The notes: generated from the letters alone by a model not told the origin. A stretch of DNA of 41,741 bases from Gammaproteobacteria bacterium (GCA_013287235.1 JABDEF010000005.1:1-41741); one strand, 5' to 3'; shown: positions 16,865-26,321, numbered from the stretch's first letter. A program made the numbers and translations.

Positions 16865-17569
16865 ATGAAAATACGACATATTGCTGGTTATAAATTTATC
16901 TCTTTATCCGAGCTTTCGGCATGGAAGAGTCTATTTTCAGAACTGTGCCGCTTGCTCAAAGGTACTATCCTTTTAAGTGAAGAAGGAATCAATATCAATC
17001 TTTCCGGCACGGACGAAAATATCGCCACTTTTAAAAATGCGCTTCCTGATCCATTTAAATCGCTCACTTTTCGTGAAACCATCACGGAGCGTATTCCTTA
17101 TAAACGTCTTAAGGTAATGATTAAAAAGGAAATTATTACTTTTCGCCAGCCGGATATTCATCCCGAAAAAAAACGTGCACCTACCATTTCAGGAGAATTT
17201 TTAAAGCAACTATTGGATGAAAATCGTGACCTTATCCTTTTAGACACGCGAAACCTCTATGAAATTGCCTATGGCACCTTTACAAAAGCGACCCATTTAA
17301 ACATCGAAGATTTTAGTGAATTTACGCGGGCGGTAGCTCCATTAAATCCCGAAAAACCCATCGTGATGTTTTGTACAGGCGGCATCCGTTGTGAAAAAGC
17401 AAGTTTATACTTAATGAACAAGGGTTTCTCTGAAGTCTATCAACTCGATGGGGGGATTTTGCAATATTTTGCGAAAGTGGGCGGCGCCCATTATGACGGC
17501 GCTTGTTTTGTGTTTGATGAGCGAGAAGCACTATACCCAAATCTTCAATCTATTCATCAGAAGGATTAA
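16865..17569 (+). CDS. trhO: tRNA uridine-5-oxyacetate pathway hydroxylase TrhO (YceA), short form
   Basis: A rhodanese-domain protein of the family that hydroxylates U34 of certain tRNAs. The N-terminal domain has [13 protein letters not shown]. The C-terminal rhodanese domain (about residues 115-220) has [15 protein letters not shown] and the active-site loop [14 protein letters not shown], then [10 protein letters not shown]. At 234 residues it lacks the Cys-rich C-terminal tail of E. coli TrhO (about 350). The ATG at 16865 has no Shine-Dalgarno sequence; a TATAAT lies only 4 nt upstream. ppa follows after 2 bp. Confidence 0.88.
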   Translation: MKIRHIAGYKFISLSELSAWKSLFSELCRLLKGTILLSEEGININLSGTDENIATFKNALPDPFKSLTFRETITERIPYKRLKVMIKKEIITFRQPDIHPEKKRAPTISGEFLKQLLDENRDLILLDTRNLYEIAYGTFTKATHLNIEDFSEFTRAVAPLNPEKPIVMFCTGGIRCEKASLYLMNKGFSEVYQLDGGILQYFAKVGGAHYDGACFVFDEREALYPNLQSIHQKD

Positions 17570-17571
17570 AC

Positions 17572-18108
17572 ATGATATTAGAACACCTTACCCCAGGAAA
17601 AGACGTCCCGAATGATGTGAACGTCATTATCGAAATTTCCTCTCACAGTGACCCTATCAAATTCGAAGTCGATAAAAAAACAGGGATGCTCATGGTAGAC
17701 CGATTCGTCGCAACGAGCATGCATTACCCCTGTGATTACGGATTTATTCCACATACGTTATCGGAAGATGGAGATCCAACCGATGTACTCGTGATTGCAC
17801 CTTTTTCACTCGCACCCGGGGTCTTGATTCGTTGCCGACCTGTCGGTATGTTACGTATGACGGATGAATCGGGCATAGATGTTAAAATTCTCGCGGTCCC
17901 CATCAATAAATTGACGCCCCGTTATCAACATATTCAAAAACCCGATGATTTTGGTCCTGAACTTTTAGCGTCCATCGAGCATTTTTTCCAACATTATAAA
18001 GATTTGGAGCCGGGTAAATGGGTGAAAACGGATGGGTGGGATAATACGGAGGCGGCGAAAACAGAGATTATAAAAAGTATAGAAAGGTACAATAAGGAAA
18101 ATGTATGA
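17572..18108 (+). CDS. ppa: Inorganic pyrophosphatase (family I)
   Basis: Hydrolyses pyrophosphate to phosphate in the cytoplasm, driving biosynthetic reactions. The 178-residue protein has the metal-binding signature DGDPTDVLV preceded by [16 protein letters not shown], an [19 protein letters not shown] start and the C-terminal [20 protein letters not shown] precedes the ATG. It is 2 bp behind trhO and overlaps the next gene by 4 bp, so it sits inside a translationally coupled run. Confidence 0.97.
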   Translation: MILEHLTPGKDVPNDVNVIIEISSHSDPIKFEVDKKTGMLMVDRFVATSMHYPCDYGFIPHTLSEDGDPTDVLVIAPFSLAPGVLIRCRPVGMLRMTDESGIDVKILAVPINKLTPRYQHIQKPDDFGPELLASIEHFFQHYKDLEPGKWVKTDGWDNTEAAKTEIIKSIERYNKENV

Positions 18109-18704
18109 CAGGCACAAGAAAAAAATCCGCTCAAAGTTATCAAGAAGGTATTAGTAGTTTCGTAGATAAACAGAGAGAAGAGCGTGAGGAAGAAAAAAAG
18201 AACGATCTAGAAGATGCAAAATTCTGGAGCCGTAAAACAAATCCAACCATTGCAAGTTGGATTACTGGGGTTTCCAAAGATGAGATCAGGGATATGAAAA
18301 AAAAACCAGAACCTGTCAAAAAAGAAGAACCCAAAATTGTTAAAAAGAAGTCAGAGCCTGTTAAAGAGGATAAATGCGACATAGAAAAAGAACTGATCAT
18401 GAAGGATAAATGCAGAAAACTGGTGGATGTCGATCTCGATTATTATAGAAATGAGAAAATACAAGCAGCATTAGGTGTGACTAAAGAACAATACCGAAAG
18501 AAATATTTTACAAATCAAGAAATTCTAGAAATCACAGATTACCAAAAAAAACAAAATAAGATAAAGAATCCCAGTTTTTGGAGCTCCCCCGTAGATACTT
18601 TAACCAAAGCATTTAAAAAGAAACCTACGTCAGAAGAAAGACACCGGAAGGCAAAGGAGATAAAAGATCATTATACAGAAAGATATGGTCTTAGAAAAAA
18701 ATGA
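18105..18704 (+). CDS. Highly charged unknown protein coupled to ppa
   Basis: I do not recognise this 199-residue protein. It is rich in Lys and Glu, has no membrane segment or signal peptide, and has a Lys/Pro/Glu linker about residues 65-88 ([18 protein letters not shown]). Two similar motifs, [18 protein letters not shown] (about 38-55) and [15 protein letters not shown] (about 154-168), suggest an internal repeat. The ATG overlaps the ppa stop (ATGA), so it is translated with ppa. A secreted or scaffold role is possible but there is no direct evidence. Confidence 0.6.
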   Translation: MTGTRKKSAQSYQEGISSFVDKQREEREEEKKNDLEDAKFWSRKTNPTIASWITGVSKDEIRDMKKKPEPVKKEEPKIVKKKSEPVKEDKCDIEKELIMKDKCRKLVDVDLDYYRNEKIQAALGVTKEQYRKKYFTNQEILEITDYQKKQNKIKNPSFWSSPVDTLTKAFKKKPTSEERHRKAKEIKDHYTERYGLRKK

Positions 18705-18763
18705 ATGTGTTATCCCACGCATTGTCACTCCAAGGGCTGAGGGATCGACGCATAATTTAATTC

Positions 18764-18796
18764 TGTCCTGCCAGCATGTTTTAAGCTGGCATGACA
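18764..18796. repeat. Short TGCCAGC-family palindrome upstream of rsgA
   Basis: TGTCCTGCCAGC, a 9-base loop and GCTGGCATGACA form one arm pair of the family also seen at 16665-16744 and 32407-32437. It lies between the charged unknown gene and rsgA, 20 bp before the rsgA start. Confidence 0.8.
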
Positions 18797-18816
18797 ACAA
18801 AGTGACGGGAAATGCT

Positions 18817-19752
18817 ATGTCAAAAAAAAAGCCGCATCCAAAAAAATCCTACATTCATACGGAAAAATTGGACGGCACAGAACAAAAAGGTTTGCTGCTT
18901 GCGCATTTTGGCGCAAATGCATTGATTGAAGATAGTGAAGGCAAAACCATTCGTTGTCATTTGCGCAAAAACATGGAACCTTGCATCACTGGAGATCATG
19001 TGCTGTGGCGGCTTGAAAAAAACCATACGGGAGTCGTGGTTTCCGTTTTACCCCGAAAATCAGTGTTAGCACGACGCAACAGTAAAAAGCAAAAACTCAT
19101 TGCAGCAAACATAGATGCTATTGTTATTGTGACAGCACCACCACCGCTCTTTTCTTTGTATTTGATTGACCGTTATCTCATTGCATCAGAAAATTTAAAC
19201 ATCCAACCGATGATATTATTAAATAAAATTGATTTACTCGATAAAAGTCAATTGGCGGAAATGAAAGAGGTGCTTTCCCTCTATGAAAAAATTGGGTATC
19301 CCGTTATTTATTCCAGTATTTATTTATCGGAAGGCTTAAAATCTTTGAGTCATACTTTAAAAGATAAAATAGCGGTATTAGTCGGTGTTTCCGGGGTTGG
19401 GAAATCCTCTATCATTGCAACACTCACGCATGATCCTCATATTTTAATCGCAGATACCTCTCTTACCAGTGGTTTTGGGAAACATACCACCACCACGACA
19501 CATTTATATCATCTGCCAGAAGGTGGTCATCTCATAGATTCCCCTGGCGTCCGTGAATTTGAACTCGGCCCCATGCCATTTGATGATATTATCCGAGGTT
19601 TCATTGAATTTCATCCGTACTTTGGTTATTGTAAATTTCGCGATTGCAAGCACTTAGGCGAGCCTGATTGTGCTATTGATCAAGCAGTACGTGAAAATAA
19701 GATACATCCTTCACGTTTTGCAAGTTTTTGTGAAATTGTACGAGAAATGTAA
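18817..19752 (+). CDS. rsgA: Small ribosomal subunit biogenesis GTPase RsgA
   Basis: A circularly permuted GTPase that acts late in 30S subunit maturation. The 311-residue protein has an N-terminal OB-type domain, and then permuted G motifs: NKID (G4), the P-loop GVSGVGKSS (G1), GKHTTTTTHLY (G2 region) and IDSPGVREF (G3). The C-terminal zinc site is YCKFRDCKHLGEPDCA. The ATG at 18817 opens a typical N-terminus; the longer frame only adds residues encoded by the repeat upstream. Only a weak ribosome site (GACGGG) is present. A glycosyltransferase gene begins immediately after its stop. Confidence 0.95.
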   Translation: MSKKKPHPKKSYIHTEKLDGTEQKGLLLAHFGANALIEDSEGKTIRCHLRKNMEPCITGDHVLWRLEKNHTGVVVSVLPRKSVLARRNSKKQKLIAANIDAIVIVTAPPPLFSLYLIDRYLIASENLNIQPMILLNKIDLLDKSQLAEMKEVLSLYEKIGYPVIYSSIYLSEGLKSLSHTLKDKIAVLVGVSGVGKSSIIATLTHDPHILIADTSLTSGFGKHTTTTTHLYHLPEGGHLIDSPGVREFELGPMPFDDIIRGFIEFHPYFGYCKFRDCKHLGEPDCAIDQAVRENKIHPSRFASFCEIVREM

Positions 19753-20487
19753 ATGCATCATGAAAAATCTTTCGCTATCGTAATACCACTCGCAAATGAA
19801 GCGCATGATTTTGAACCTTTTGTGTCTCAATTAAAAATCACATTAGATTTTTTAAAACATGGGCGTGTTTATTTGATTGTTGACAATGCCTCGAGAGATA
19901 ATACATTGTCCTTATGCCAAACACTCAGTGAAAAAGATCCGCGCTTTATCACTATTTTTGCACCAGAAAATAAAAATGTTGTGGATGCCTATATTCGCGG
20001 ATTTAAAGAAGCTTATAAAGCAGGTAATGATTTTATGATTGAAATGGATGCTGGTTTATCACATGATCCTAATCAATTACCGCGTTTTATTGAATTACTT
20101 TTGAATGGATATGAATGTGTTTTCGGTTCTAGAAATATTTCTGGGGGATCGAATGAAGAATCTCCATTCATGCGTCGGTTTTTATCTTACACAGGGACAC
20201 TGATTTCCAATTTGTTGTTAGGGACGCGATTAAAAGATATGACATCGGGTTTTCAAGGTTTTTCTCGAGATGTGGTGTCACAATTCACTCAGTATCCACT
20301 TCGATCGACTGCGCACTTCTATCAAACGGAACTGCGATATTTACTGCGTCATTACAAACAAATTGAAATTCCGATTACCTATCGCAGCCCATCAAAAAGT
20401 GTTCGTTTGAAATCTATCACCAATGCTTTACAAACGCTTCTGTTTTACACATGGAAAAGATTTTCTTTTCAGGAAATTCGTTTATGA
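19753..20487 (+). CDS. Family 2 glycosyltransferase (dolichol-phosphate mannose synthase-like)
   Basis: A 244-residue GT-A-fold enzyme predicted to transfer a sugar from a nucleotide donor, perhaps to a polyprenyl phosphate. It has the N-terminal AIVIPLANEA, the IVDNASRDNT nucleotide-binding segment, MIEMDAGLSHDPNQLP (metal-binding acidic motif, as in DPM1-type enzymes), VFGSRNISGG and a TSGFQGFSRDV acceptor-side motif. There is no C-terminal membrane helix. It starts directly after the rsgA stop and overlaps the next gene by 4 bp, forming a run of three sugar-transfer genes. Confidence 0.9.
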   Translation: MHHEKSFAIVIPLANEAHDFEPFVSQLKITLDFLKHGRVYLIVDNASRDNTLSLCQTLSEKDPRFITIFAPENKNVVDAYIRGFKEAYKAGNDFMIEMDAGLSHDPNQLPRFIELLLNGYECVFGSRNISGGSNEESPFMRRFLSYTGTLISNLLLGTRLKDMTSGFQGFSRDVVSQFTQYPLRSTAHFYQTELRYLLRHYKQIEIPITYRSPSKSVRLKSITNALQTLLFYTWKRFSFQEIRL

Positions 20488-21527
20488 AACGTGCGCTTGT
20501 CATCACATCAATCTATTCTCCCAATCAAGCATTAAAAAGATTCGCAGAAAGTGCTTTAAAAAATGCGATTGATTTTTATCTCATAGGGGATGTAAAAACC
20601 CCAAAAGATTTCTCTTTAAAAGAATGTAAATTTTATAGTCTGACTGATCAAGCAAAACTTCCCTTCGCCCTAAGTGGATTGTTACCGCATAATAGTTACA
20701 CAAGAAAAAATATTGGATATCTCCTCGCAATAAAAAATGGTGCTGAAATAATTTTTGAATCCGACGATGATAATTTTCCTTTGGATATTTTTTTTCAAGA
20801 AAAAAATCTTAATCCTAATGCGTATGTATTGAGAAATAAAAACTGGGTGAATATTTACAAATATTTCACGAGTGAAAATATTTGGCCGCGTGGATTTCCC
20901 TTGGATCATATCAAAAACGCAATTCCAGAAATTTCGACCCTTGAAAAAAAATCCGTACGCTGTCCCATCCAACAAGGTTTAGCAGATGAAAATCCCGATG
21001 TAGATGCTATTTATCGTTTAACACAATCGCTTCCAATTTATTTCCAGGGTAAGGACGATTTTGCCGTAGGGAACGGTACCTATTGTCCTTTCAATACGCA
21101 AAGTACGCTTTTTTTTAAGGAGGCGTTCCCATTGATGTATTTACCATCTACTTGTAATGCACGTTTGACTGATATCTGGCGTGGTTTGATTGCAACAAGA
21201 GTAGCTTGGACGAATGATTGGTATATACTTTTTACGAAACCTACGGTGTACCAAGAAAGAAATGCGCATGATTTGATGCATGATTTTAAGCTTGAAATGG
21301 ACCTTTACTTACATAATGCAAAACTTTGTGAGTATTTGAATAATTTAGATTTAAAATCTGGCGTTAATTATATTGAGAAAAACATGCTAAGCTGCTATCA
21401 AAAAATGATTGAATTAAAATTAATTCAAAAAGAAGAATTGCATTTATTAGACGCATGGTTCAATGATATTTCTCGTTATCAAGAAAGATTATCGCAGGCT
21501 TTCGAAAATGAATACACAACCGTTTGA
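20484..21527 (+). CDS. STELLO-family (DUF288) glycosyltransferase-like protein
   Basis: A 347-residue protein resembling the STELLO family, known from plant Golgi proteins and found in scattered bacteria. Visible marks are the IIFESDDDNFP acidic motif (about 88-98) and PIQQGLADENPDVDAIYRLT (about 164-183), both characteristic. There is no membrane helix or signal peptide. The ATG at 20484 follows AGGAA and overlaps the preceding stop (ATGA), so it is coupled to the GT2 gene; an in-frame ATG upstream at 20451 lies inside that gene. Its substrate is unknown; its neighbours suggest cell-surface glycan assembly. Confidence 0.82.
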   Translation: MKRALVITSIYSPNQALKRFAESALKNAIDFYLIGDVKTPKDFSLKECKFYSLTDQAKLPFALSGLLPHNSYTRKNIGYLLAIKNGAEIIFESDDDNFPLDIFFQEKNLNPNAYVLRNKNWVNIYKYFTSENIWPRGFPLDHIKNAIPEISTLEKKSVRCPIQQGLADENPDVDAIYRLTQSLPIYFQGKDDFAVGNGTYCPFNTQSTLFFKEAFPLMYLPSTCNARLTDIWRGLIATRVAWTNDWYILFTKPTVYQERNAHDLMHDFKLEMDLYLHNAKLCEYLNNLDLKSGVNYIEKNMLSCYQKMIELKLIQKEELHLLDAWFNDISRYQERLSQAFENEYTTV

Positions 21528-23484
21528 GTATCTATTCACCCCCTTTGAAAGAGGGGGTCGACGAGCATTGCGAGGCGGGGGGATTTTGCAAGCTGTAAAA
21601 TCCCCCCGCCATGCAAAAAGCGCATGGCGACCCCCTTTTTCAAAGGGGGTGAATAGATATAAAAATATATTACTACTGTTTTCCCTTTTCTGCATTTATC
21701 TGATTGCCTGGATCAATCAATCCGCTTTTCTCTTGAATTCAGATAATAGTTGGTGTTTACATGCAGCCAAACGTCTTTTGGCTCACGGAACTTATGTGAA
21801 TGATTTTTTTGATGTCAACTTGCCATTCACACTTTATCTTTATGCACCTCCGCATTTTTTAGTGAAGTTTTTCTCAACCACGATTATCTTTGCATTTAAA
21901 TTTTATGTTTTTTTGCTCGCGTCGATTTCATTATGTGCTTGCTATTTTTTAACTCGTAAAATTTTCTCAAAAGAGAACTCCCTCCTTGCGGGTTTTTTTA
22001 TTTGTACCATTGCGTTCATTTTATTGATATTACCACAATATTTTATTGGAGAACGTGAACATTTATTTTTGATTTTTACACTACCTTATTTTTTATTTGT
22101 TTCTTTACGACTACGTGGCTACACCGTAAACTCTATTTATACCATTCTTATCAGTCTTGGCGGAGGCATGGGCTTTGTCATTAAACCTTATTTTTTAGTC
22201 ACATTTGGCTTAATTGAACTCTACTATATCTGGCATACACGAAGGCTTCTCAATATATGTCGAATCGAAACGCTCGTCATTTTTCTGTTTATTCTCGGGT
22301 ATATCATCTTTATTTTTAGGTTTCACCCTCAGTTTGTTTATACAATGATTCCTTATTTAACTAAATATTTTTATTCAAAAGGATTCGACGTTGAAGCATG
22401 GAGAACAATAATATTCAATGGCCCAATTTTTTATTGTTTTTTTACTTTGATATTTTTTCTATTGCAATATCAAGAAAATGCTTATAAAGAATTAGGTAGC
22501 ATTTTATGGTTGAGTCTCATCGGTTCCTTATGTTTTTATCTCATTCAAAGAAACACGTGGCATTATCATTATTTACCTGCTTTATCGATTGCATCTTTGC
22601 TAAATGTCTTGTTATTTGGTTTATTTTTAAAAAAAATTTCAAAAAATCTATACGAATGGTTATTTACCAGTTTATTAGCATTATTCCTGTTTTATGCACC
22701 CTTCAATTTCGTTAAATATAACTATCATCAAGGCGTTATGTTTAAAAGTTTATTACAACATTTGATTGCATTTATGAATTATCATACAAAAAATAAGACT
22801 GTCTATTTCCTCACAACGAATCTTTATAATACTTTGCCTAGTATTGATTATTCAAACACTATTCTTGCATCTCGTTTTGCACATATACCTGTTTTACCTG
22901 GCATCTTACAAACATTACGATCCTCTAAAAAACCCTATTCAAAAAATTTAATAGAAGATGAAAATTTTTTAATGCACCTTGTTGTGGACGATATCGTTTT
23001 AAAAAAACCAGATTTTATATTTATTGATGGCATGCAACATAAAAAATTTGCTGATCTCGGTTTTGATTACATCAGTTATTTTTCAAAAAATGTAGATTTC
23101 AGAGAAACGTTTAAAAAAGATTATCGTTATTTAACCACTGTCGAACAGTCAGATATTATTACAAAAAAATTCAAAATCTTGTTTTATTTATTCGAAGATA
23201 TTCATAGCATCGATACCGTCAAACATGACAATCTTTTTGCAAATAAAATTGTATTAATCGGAAAAGATCATCATCGAACGGCTTATTTGTTGCATGGTAC
23301 AGAAACCGTACGAGAGGTTGGTGTGACACTTACGGATGCTGAATATCTTTTTTTTGAAAAGCAAAATCAAGGACTCATTGAGAAAACCATCGAAAATCAA
23401 TCTACACTAGAAAGTTTAGAAGACAAAATTACACATGCCGCTTATCCTTTTTATAAGCTAGTGGTTTATAAAAAAATAACGTAA
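21508..23484 (+). CDS. GT-C-like multi-pass glycosyltransferase
   Basis: A large membrane protein with about ten helices, resembling lipid-linked-sugar glycosyltransferases of the PMT/ArnT type. Near the first helix is the acidic SDNSWCLHAAKRLL segment and FFDVNLPFTLYLY, as in GT-C enzymes with an acidic first loop. The C-terminal 200 residues are soluble. The start is uncertain: from the ATG at 21508, residues 8-47 are encoded by the 131-bp palindrome, and a GTG at 21649 would remove them. The first native helix (KNILLLFSLFCIYLIAW) begins right after the palindrome. It overlaps the STELLO gene and is probably co-expressed with it. Confidence 0.78.
   Translation: MNTQPFEYLFTPFERGGRRALRGGGILQAVKSPRHAKSAWRPPFSKGVNRYKNILLLFSLFCIYLIAWINQSAFLLNSDNSWCLHAAKRLLAHGTYVNDFFDVNLPFTLYLYAPPHFLVKFFSTTIIFAFKFYVFLLASISLCACYFLTRKIFSKENSLLAGFFICTIAFILLILPQYFIGEREHLFLIFTLPYFLFVSLRLRGYTVNSIYTILISLGGGMGFVIKPYFLVTFGLIELYYIWHTRRLLNICRIETLVIFLFILGYIIFIFRFHPQFVYTMIPYLTKYFYSKGFDVEAWRTIIFNGPIFYCFFTLIFFLLQYQENAYKELGSILWLSLIGSLCFYLIQRNTWHYHYLPALSIASLLNVLLFGLFLKKISKNLYEWLFTSLLALFLFYAPFNFVKYNYHQGVMFKSLLQHLIAFMNYHTKNKTVYFLTTNLYNTLPSIDYSNTILASRFAHIPVLPGILQTLRSSKKPYSKNLIEDENFLMHLVVDDIVLKKPDFIFIDGMQHKKFADLGFDYISYFSKNVDFRETFKKDYRYLTTVEQSDIITKKFKILFYLFEDIHSIDTVKHDNLFANKIVLIGKDHHRTAYLLHGTETVREVGVTLTDAEYLFFEKQNQGLIEKTIENQSTLESLEDKITHAAYPFYKLVVYKKIT
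21529..21659. repeat. 131-bp palindromic element inserted at the start of a glycosyltransferase gene
   Basis: The ends TATCTATTCACCCCCTTTGA and their inverse TCAAAGGGGGTGAATAGATA are perfect 20-bp terminal repeats, extending with few changes to about 31 bp. A second hairpin lies inside (GGCGGGGGGATTTT against AAAATCCCCCCGCC). It starts 2 bp after the STELLO stop. Short relatives are at 23491-23511 and near 26460. Confidence 0.92.
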
Positions 23485-23490
23485 CCATTC

Positions 23491-23511
23491 ACCCCCTTTT
23501 TCAAAGGGGGT
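23491..23511. repeat. Short hairpin of the CCCCCTTT repeat family
   Basis: ACCCCCTTT-TTC-AAAGGGGGT lies between the convergent glycosyltransferase and oxidoreductase genes. It matches the termini of the 131-bp element. There is no T-run on either strand, but it could still slow transcription from both sides. Confidence 0.7.
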
Positions 23512-23518
23512 AAAAATG

Positions 23519-24715
23519 TTAAAACAACTGCTCCCACGGAGGCGAGGCAACAGCAGGCATAGGCCAGCCGGAACATGGCCGCGTATCACATAGATTGGGT
23601 TTTATCTTTGCATTTTGTAAAAGATCCATCACTTGATCTGCCAACTTTGGCGCAAAAGCTAATTTTGTTGGCCAGGCAATCATTATATTTCCGACTTCTT
23701 TGACAAAACACGAACTAGGACGTGCACCTAAGGGTTCCTTATTTTCTGCGCGATCAATCATAAAACTCGCATATTGCGCTTTTGAAAAATCGAGCCATGG
23801 AAAAATATCATTTAATTCGTTTTTCGCCATTTCTATTTGCGTATTTTTATCTCGTTTAACACCCGTTTCTGCAATTTGCCCTCCCAGATACCAAATATAT
23901 TTTCCATCTTGCGCACGATGAGTGGTAATCGTCATTCTAGGCACTTGACTTAAACCCAAACAATGTCCATAAAGCGGTGTCGAAATCTCATGTTTTACTA
24001 TCACCATATGTAAAGGACGACGCTGCATTTCTAACGATGTGAGGCAGAATTTTTTTAATATTAATGCATTGCCCACACCACTCGTAAAAATATATTTCTG
24101 GGCTTTGACTTCTAAGGGTTTCATAGGTTTTGATTGAACGCGAAAAGAAGCTAAATGATCATTGGCATCTAATACGACATCCTGATCCCTATCAATTTTA
24201 AAAATCACATCTTGATGCGACTTCATCAATGCAAATAGAAGCGCATGCACATCCAATACCACTTCATCCAACGCGATCACTTGACCTTTGAAATGCGCAT
24301 TTCGAAAAATTTCTGGGAATTGATCTTTTGATAATGTTTCAGTACCGCTTTTTAATGTTATTCCTGCTAGCATGCTTGACAACTTTGAAGCCAAAGATTT
24401 GGTGGACCACAAATATTGTTGTGATGATAAAATAGGAACTTTGCTTAAATCAATTTCGCCAGTTCCTGCTAAACATTTTTTCCAGCGGGTAGGCATATCC
24501 GCGATTGCCCTCGTCGATTGCGTAACTGACCCCTGTAATGCATATTTCATCCCCCCATGGATAATCCCTTGTGCTTTACTCGTTTGACTACTACCAAGCA
24601 TGTCGCATTCTAACAAAACAGCAGAAAATCCTGCTTGTCTCACACGATTTAAAATCCAAAGGCCTGCGATACCACCGCCGATGATTGCAATATCTGTTTC
24701 AATCGAATGTTTCAT
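23519..24715 (-). CDS. FAD-dependent oxidoreductase (DAO/GlpD-like)
   Basis: A 398-residue protein with an N-terminal Rossmann FAD site IAIIGGGIAGLWILNRV (residues 8-24), an acidic residue at the end of the second strand (VLLECDMLGSSQTS), and QGIIHGGMKYAL, as in the D-amino-acid oxidase/glycerol-3-phosphate dehydrogenase superfamily. A second flavin-side segment is AQKYIFTSGVGNA. No membrane segment is seen. The substrate cannot be named. Its start overlaps the end of the permease gene by 17 bp on the same strand, so it may oxidise an amino acid or amine imported by that permease; this is inference. Confidence 0.82.
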   Translation of the reverse strand: MKHSIETDIAIIGGGIAGLWILNRVRQAGFSAVLLECDMLGSSQTSKAQGIIHGGMKYALQGSVTQSTRAIADMPTRWKKCLAGTGEIDLSKVPILSSQQYLWSTKSLASKLSSMLAGITLKSGTETLSKDQFPEIFRNAHFKGQVIALDEVVLDVHALLFALMKSHQDVIFKIDRDQDVVLDANDHLASFRVQSKPMKPLEVKAQKYIFTSGVGNALILKKFCLTSLEMQRRPLHMVIVKHEISTPLYGHCLGLSQVPRMTITTHRAQDGKYIWYLGGQIAETGVKRDKNTQIEMAKNELNDIFPWLDFSKAQYASFMIDRAENKEPLGARPSSCFVKEVGNIMIAWPTKLAFAPKLADQVMDLLQNAKIKPNLCDTRPCSGWPMPAVASPPWEQLF

Positions 24716-26252
24716 AATGAGGTATACCTTGATTCACCATATAAAATACCACGACAGTCAATACCGCAATTACCACAAAATCCATGCCGAAAGGAATGAC
24801 ATTCATTCCGCCGCCAAAGGTACCTAAATAAGAAATTATCGTGAGAACCAGGAAATAAGGCAACACCCACCATCCTACTCGCCATTCGGTCGTCCAAAGA
24901 TTATTCTTTTTACGATAGCAGTATAAAGCAAAGAAAATTAATCCAATACTCAATGCAATCATCATGCGCGAAACCGTTTGCCATCCTGTCCAGAAAATTA
25001 AAAGATTACAAATATAAAAAGCAAGCAAAGAAATACTATTTGCAAAAGGAAGATAAAATGGACGAGGTGTGTCGGGTTTTCTTTTTCGTAACCCGACCAA
25101 AGCAATAGGTCCAATGATATACGATAAAATAAAGCAAGAAATAATAAAGCTCACGAGCTTTTGCCAAGCAGGGAAAGGTAAAAATAACAATAATCCAATG
25201 AAATAATTTAAAAGAATACTTCGTAAAGGCACACCTTTTTTCGTTAACTTTTTTAATGTATCGGGTAAAAATCCAATTTGACTTAACCCATAACCAATTC
25301 TTCCGGTTGATGCTGTAAAAACAAAGCCCGTGCCAAAAGGTGAAATCAATGCATCTGCATAAATGACAATCACAAACCAACCTAAACCCAATGTCAACAC
25401 AAGACCTGTGAAAGGACCTGTGTCACCCGAATAATGCAATTTATTCCAGCCCTCTATAAATGCATCATGCGAAAGCGCACCAACAAAAGCCACTTGTAAT
25501 AAAGCATATAAAAAAATACAAAAAATCATCGAGCCAATCAATGCTAAAGGGATACTCAACTGCGGATTTTTGGTTTCACCCGCTAATTGCAAAACAGTAT
25601 TGGATCCAATAAAAGAATAAATGACGCCACCCAATGGTAAAGCCGCGAAAATACCATGCCAACCAAAGGGTGCAAAACCACCGCTTGCTGCATCATGAAA
25701 ATTGGTACTCTTAAAACTCATGCTCAGCAAAATAATAACCGTTAAAATAGGGACAATTAATTTGATACTGGTAATCACACTGTTCGAACGACTAAAAAAT
25801 TGCGCGCCATAAAAGTTTAACACACACATCAACAACATGATAAAAGCCGCAACCCCCATACCGAGATAGGTTAAAAGATGCGCACCTTCTCTGTTTTCCA
25901 TTAAGCCTGGGAGATAATTTGCGAGATATTGAATAATTCCTAAGGTTTCAACAGGCGCAACCGCGACACTCGAAATCCACACCATCCAACCAATCATAAA
26001 ACTGACTAGAGGGCCATGGCTATATTGTGCAAATTGAATCATTCCACCCGCGACCGGAAATGCGCTCCCAAGTTCTGCAAAGGTAAGCGCTATCACGATC
26101 ATCAATAATCCACCGAAAATCCAGGACACAATTGCCGCAGGTCCTGCAATTTGTGCAGCATAAAGCGGCCCAAATAACCAGCCGGAACCAATAATACTGC
26201 CAATACCGGCCAATAAAAGGCCAATTGGGCTAATGGTACGTTTGAAATTCAT
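24699..26252 (-). CDS. APC-superfamily amino-acid permease
   Basis: A 517-residue inner-membrane transporter with about 12 helices. The N-terminus shows the APC helix-1 signature GIGSIIGSGWLFGPLYAA, helix 3 region ELGSAFPVAGGMIQFAQ and GGVIYSFIGSNTVLQLAGE (helix 6). It most likely takes up an amino acid by proton or substrate exchange; specificity is not visible. The last 17 bp overlap the FAD oxidoreductase gene, so both are in one transcript. The ATG at 26252 is preceded on its strand by GGAGAAG, about 5 nt away. Confidence 0.9.
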   Translation of the reverse strand: MNFKRTISPIGLLLAGIGSIIGSGWLFGPLYAAQIAGPAAIVSWIFGGLLMIVIALTFAELGSAFPVAGGMIQFAQYSHGPLVSFMIGWMVWISSVAVAPVETLGIIQYLANYLPGLMENREGAHLLTYLGMGVAAFIMLLMCVLNFYGAQFFSRSNSVITSIKLIVPILTVIILLSMSFKSTNFHDAASGGFAPFGWHGIFAALPLGGVIYSFIGSNTVLQLAGETKNPQLSIPLALIGSMIFCIFLYALLQVAFVGALSHDAFIEGWNKLHYSGDTGPFTGLVLTLGLGWFVIVIYADALISPFGTGFVFTASTGRIGYGLSQIGFLPDTLKKLTKKGVPLRSILLNYFIGLLLFLPFPAWQKLVSFIISCFILSYIIGPIALVGLRKRKPDTPRPFYLPFANSISLLAFYICNLLIFWTGWQTVSRMMIALSIGLIFFALYCYRKKNNLWTTEWRVGWWVLPYFLVLTIISYLGTFGGGMNVIPFGMDFVVIAVLTVVVFYMVNQGIPHYETFD

Positions 26253-26299
26253 GACACTTCTCCGGTTTGAATAGTAGGATTTTAATAATGTATTTTTAA

Positions 26300-26321
26300 C
26301 CTGCCTTAACGTTAAGGCAGG
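26300..26321. repeat. 22-bp perfect palindrome upstream of the permease
   Basis: CCTGCCTTAAC is followed directly by its inverse GTTAAGGCAGG with no spacer. The gap 26253-26532 holds this palindrome, a fragment of the CCCCTTTTACAAAGGG repeat near 26464, and otherwise only AT-rich sequence with no gene I can support. A palindrome without a loop suits a dimeric protein site better than an RNA hairpin. Confidence 0.7.

Noticed and set aside
16826..16865. A leaderless promoter for trhO (TATAAT 4 nt before the ATG).
   Set aside because: No -35 element at proper spacing, and the distance to the ATG is too short for a normal start site; AT-rich sequence makes a chance match likely.
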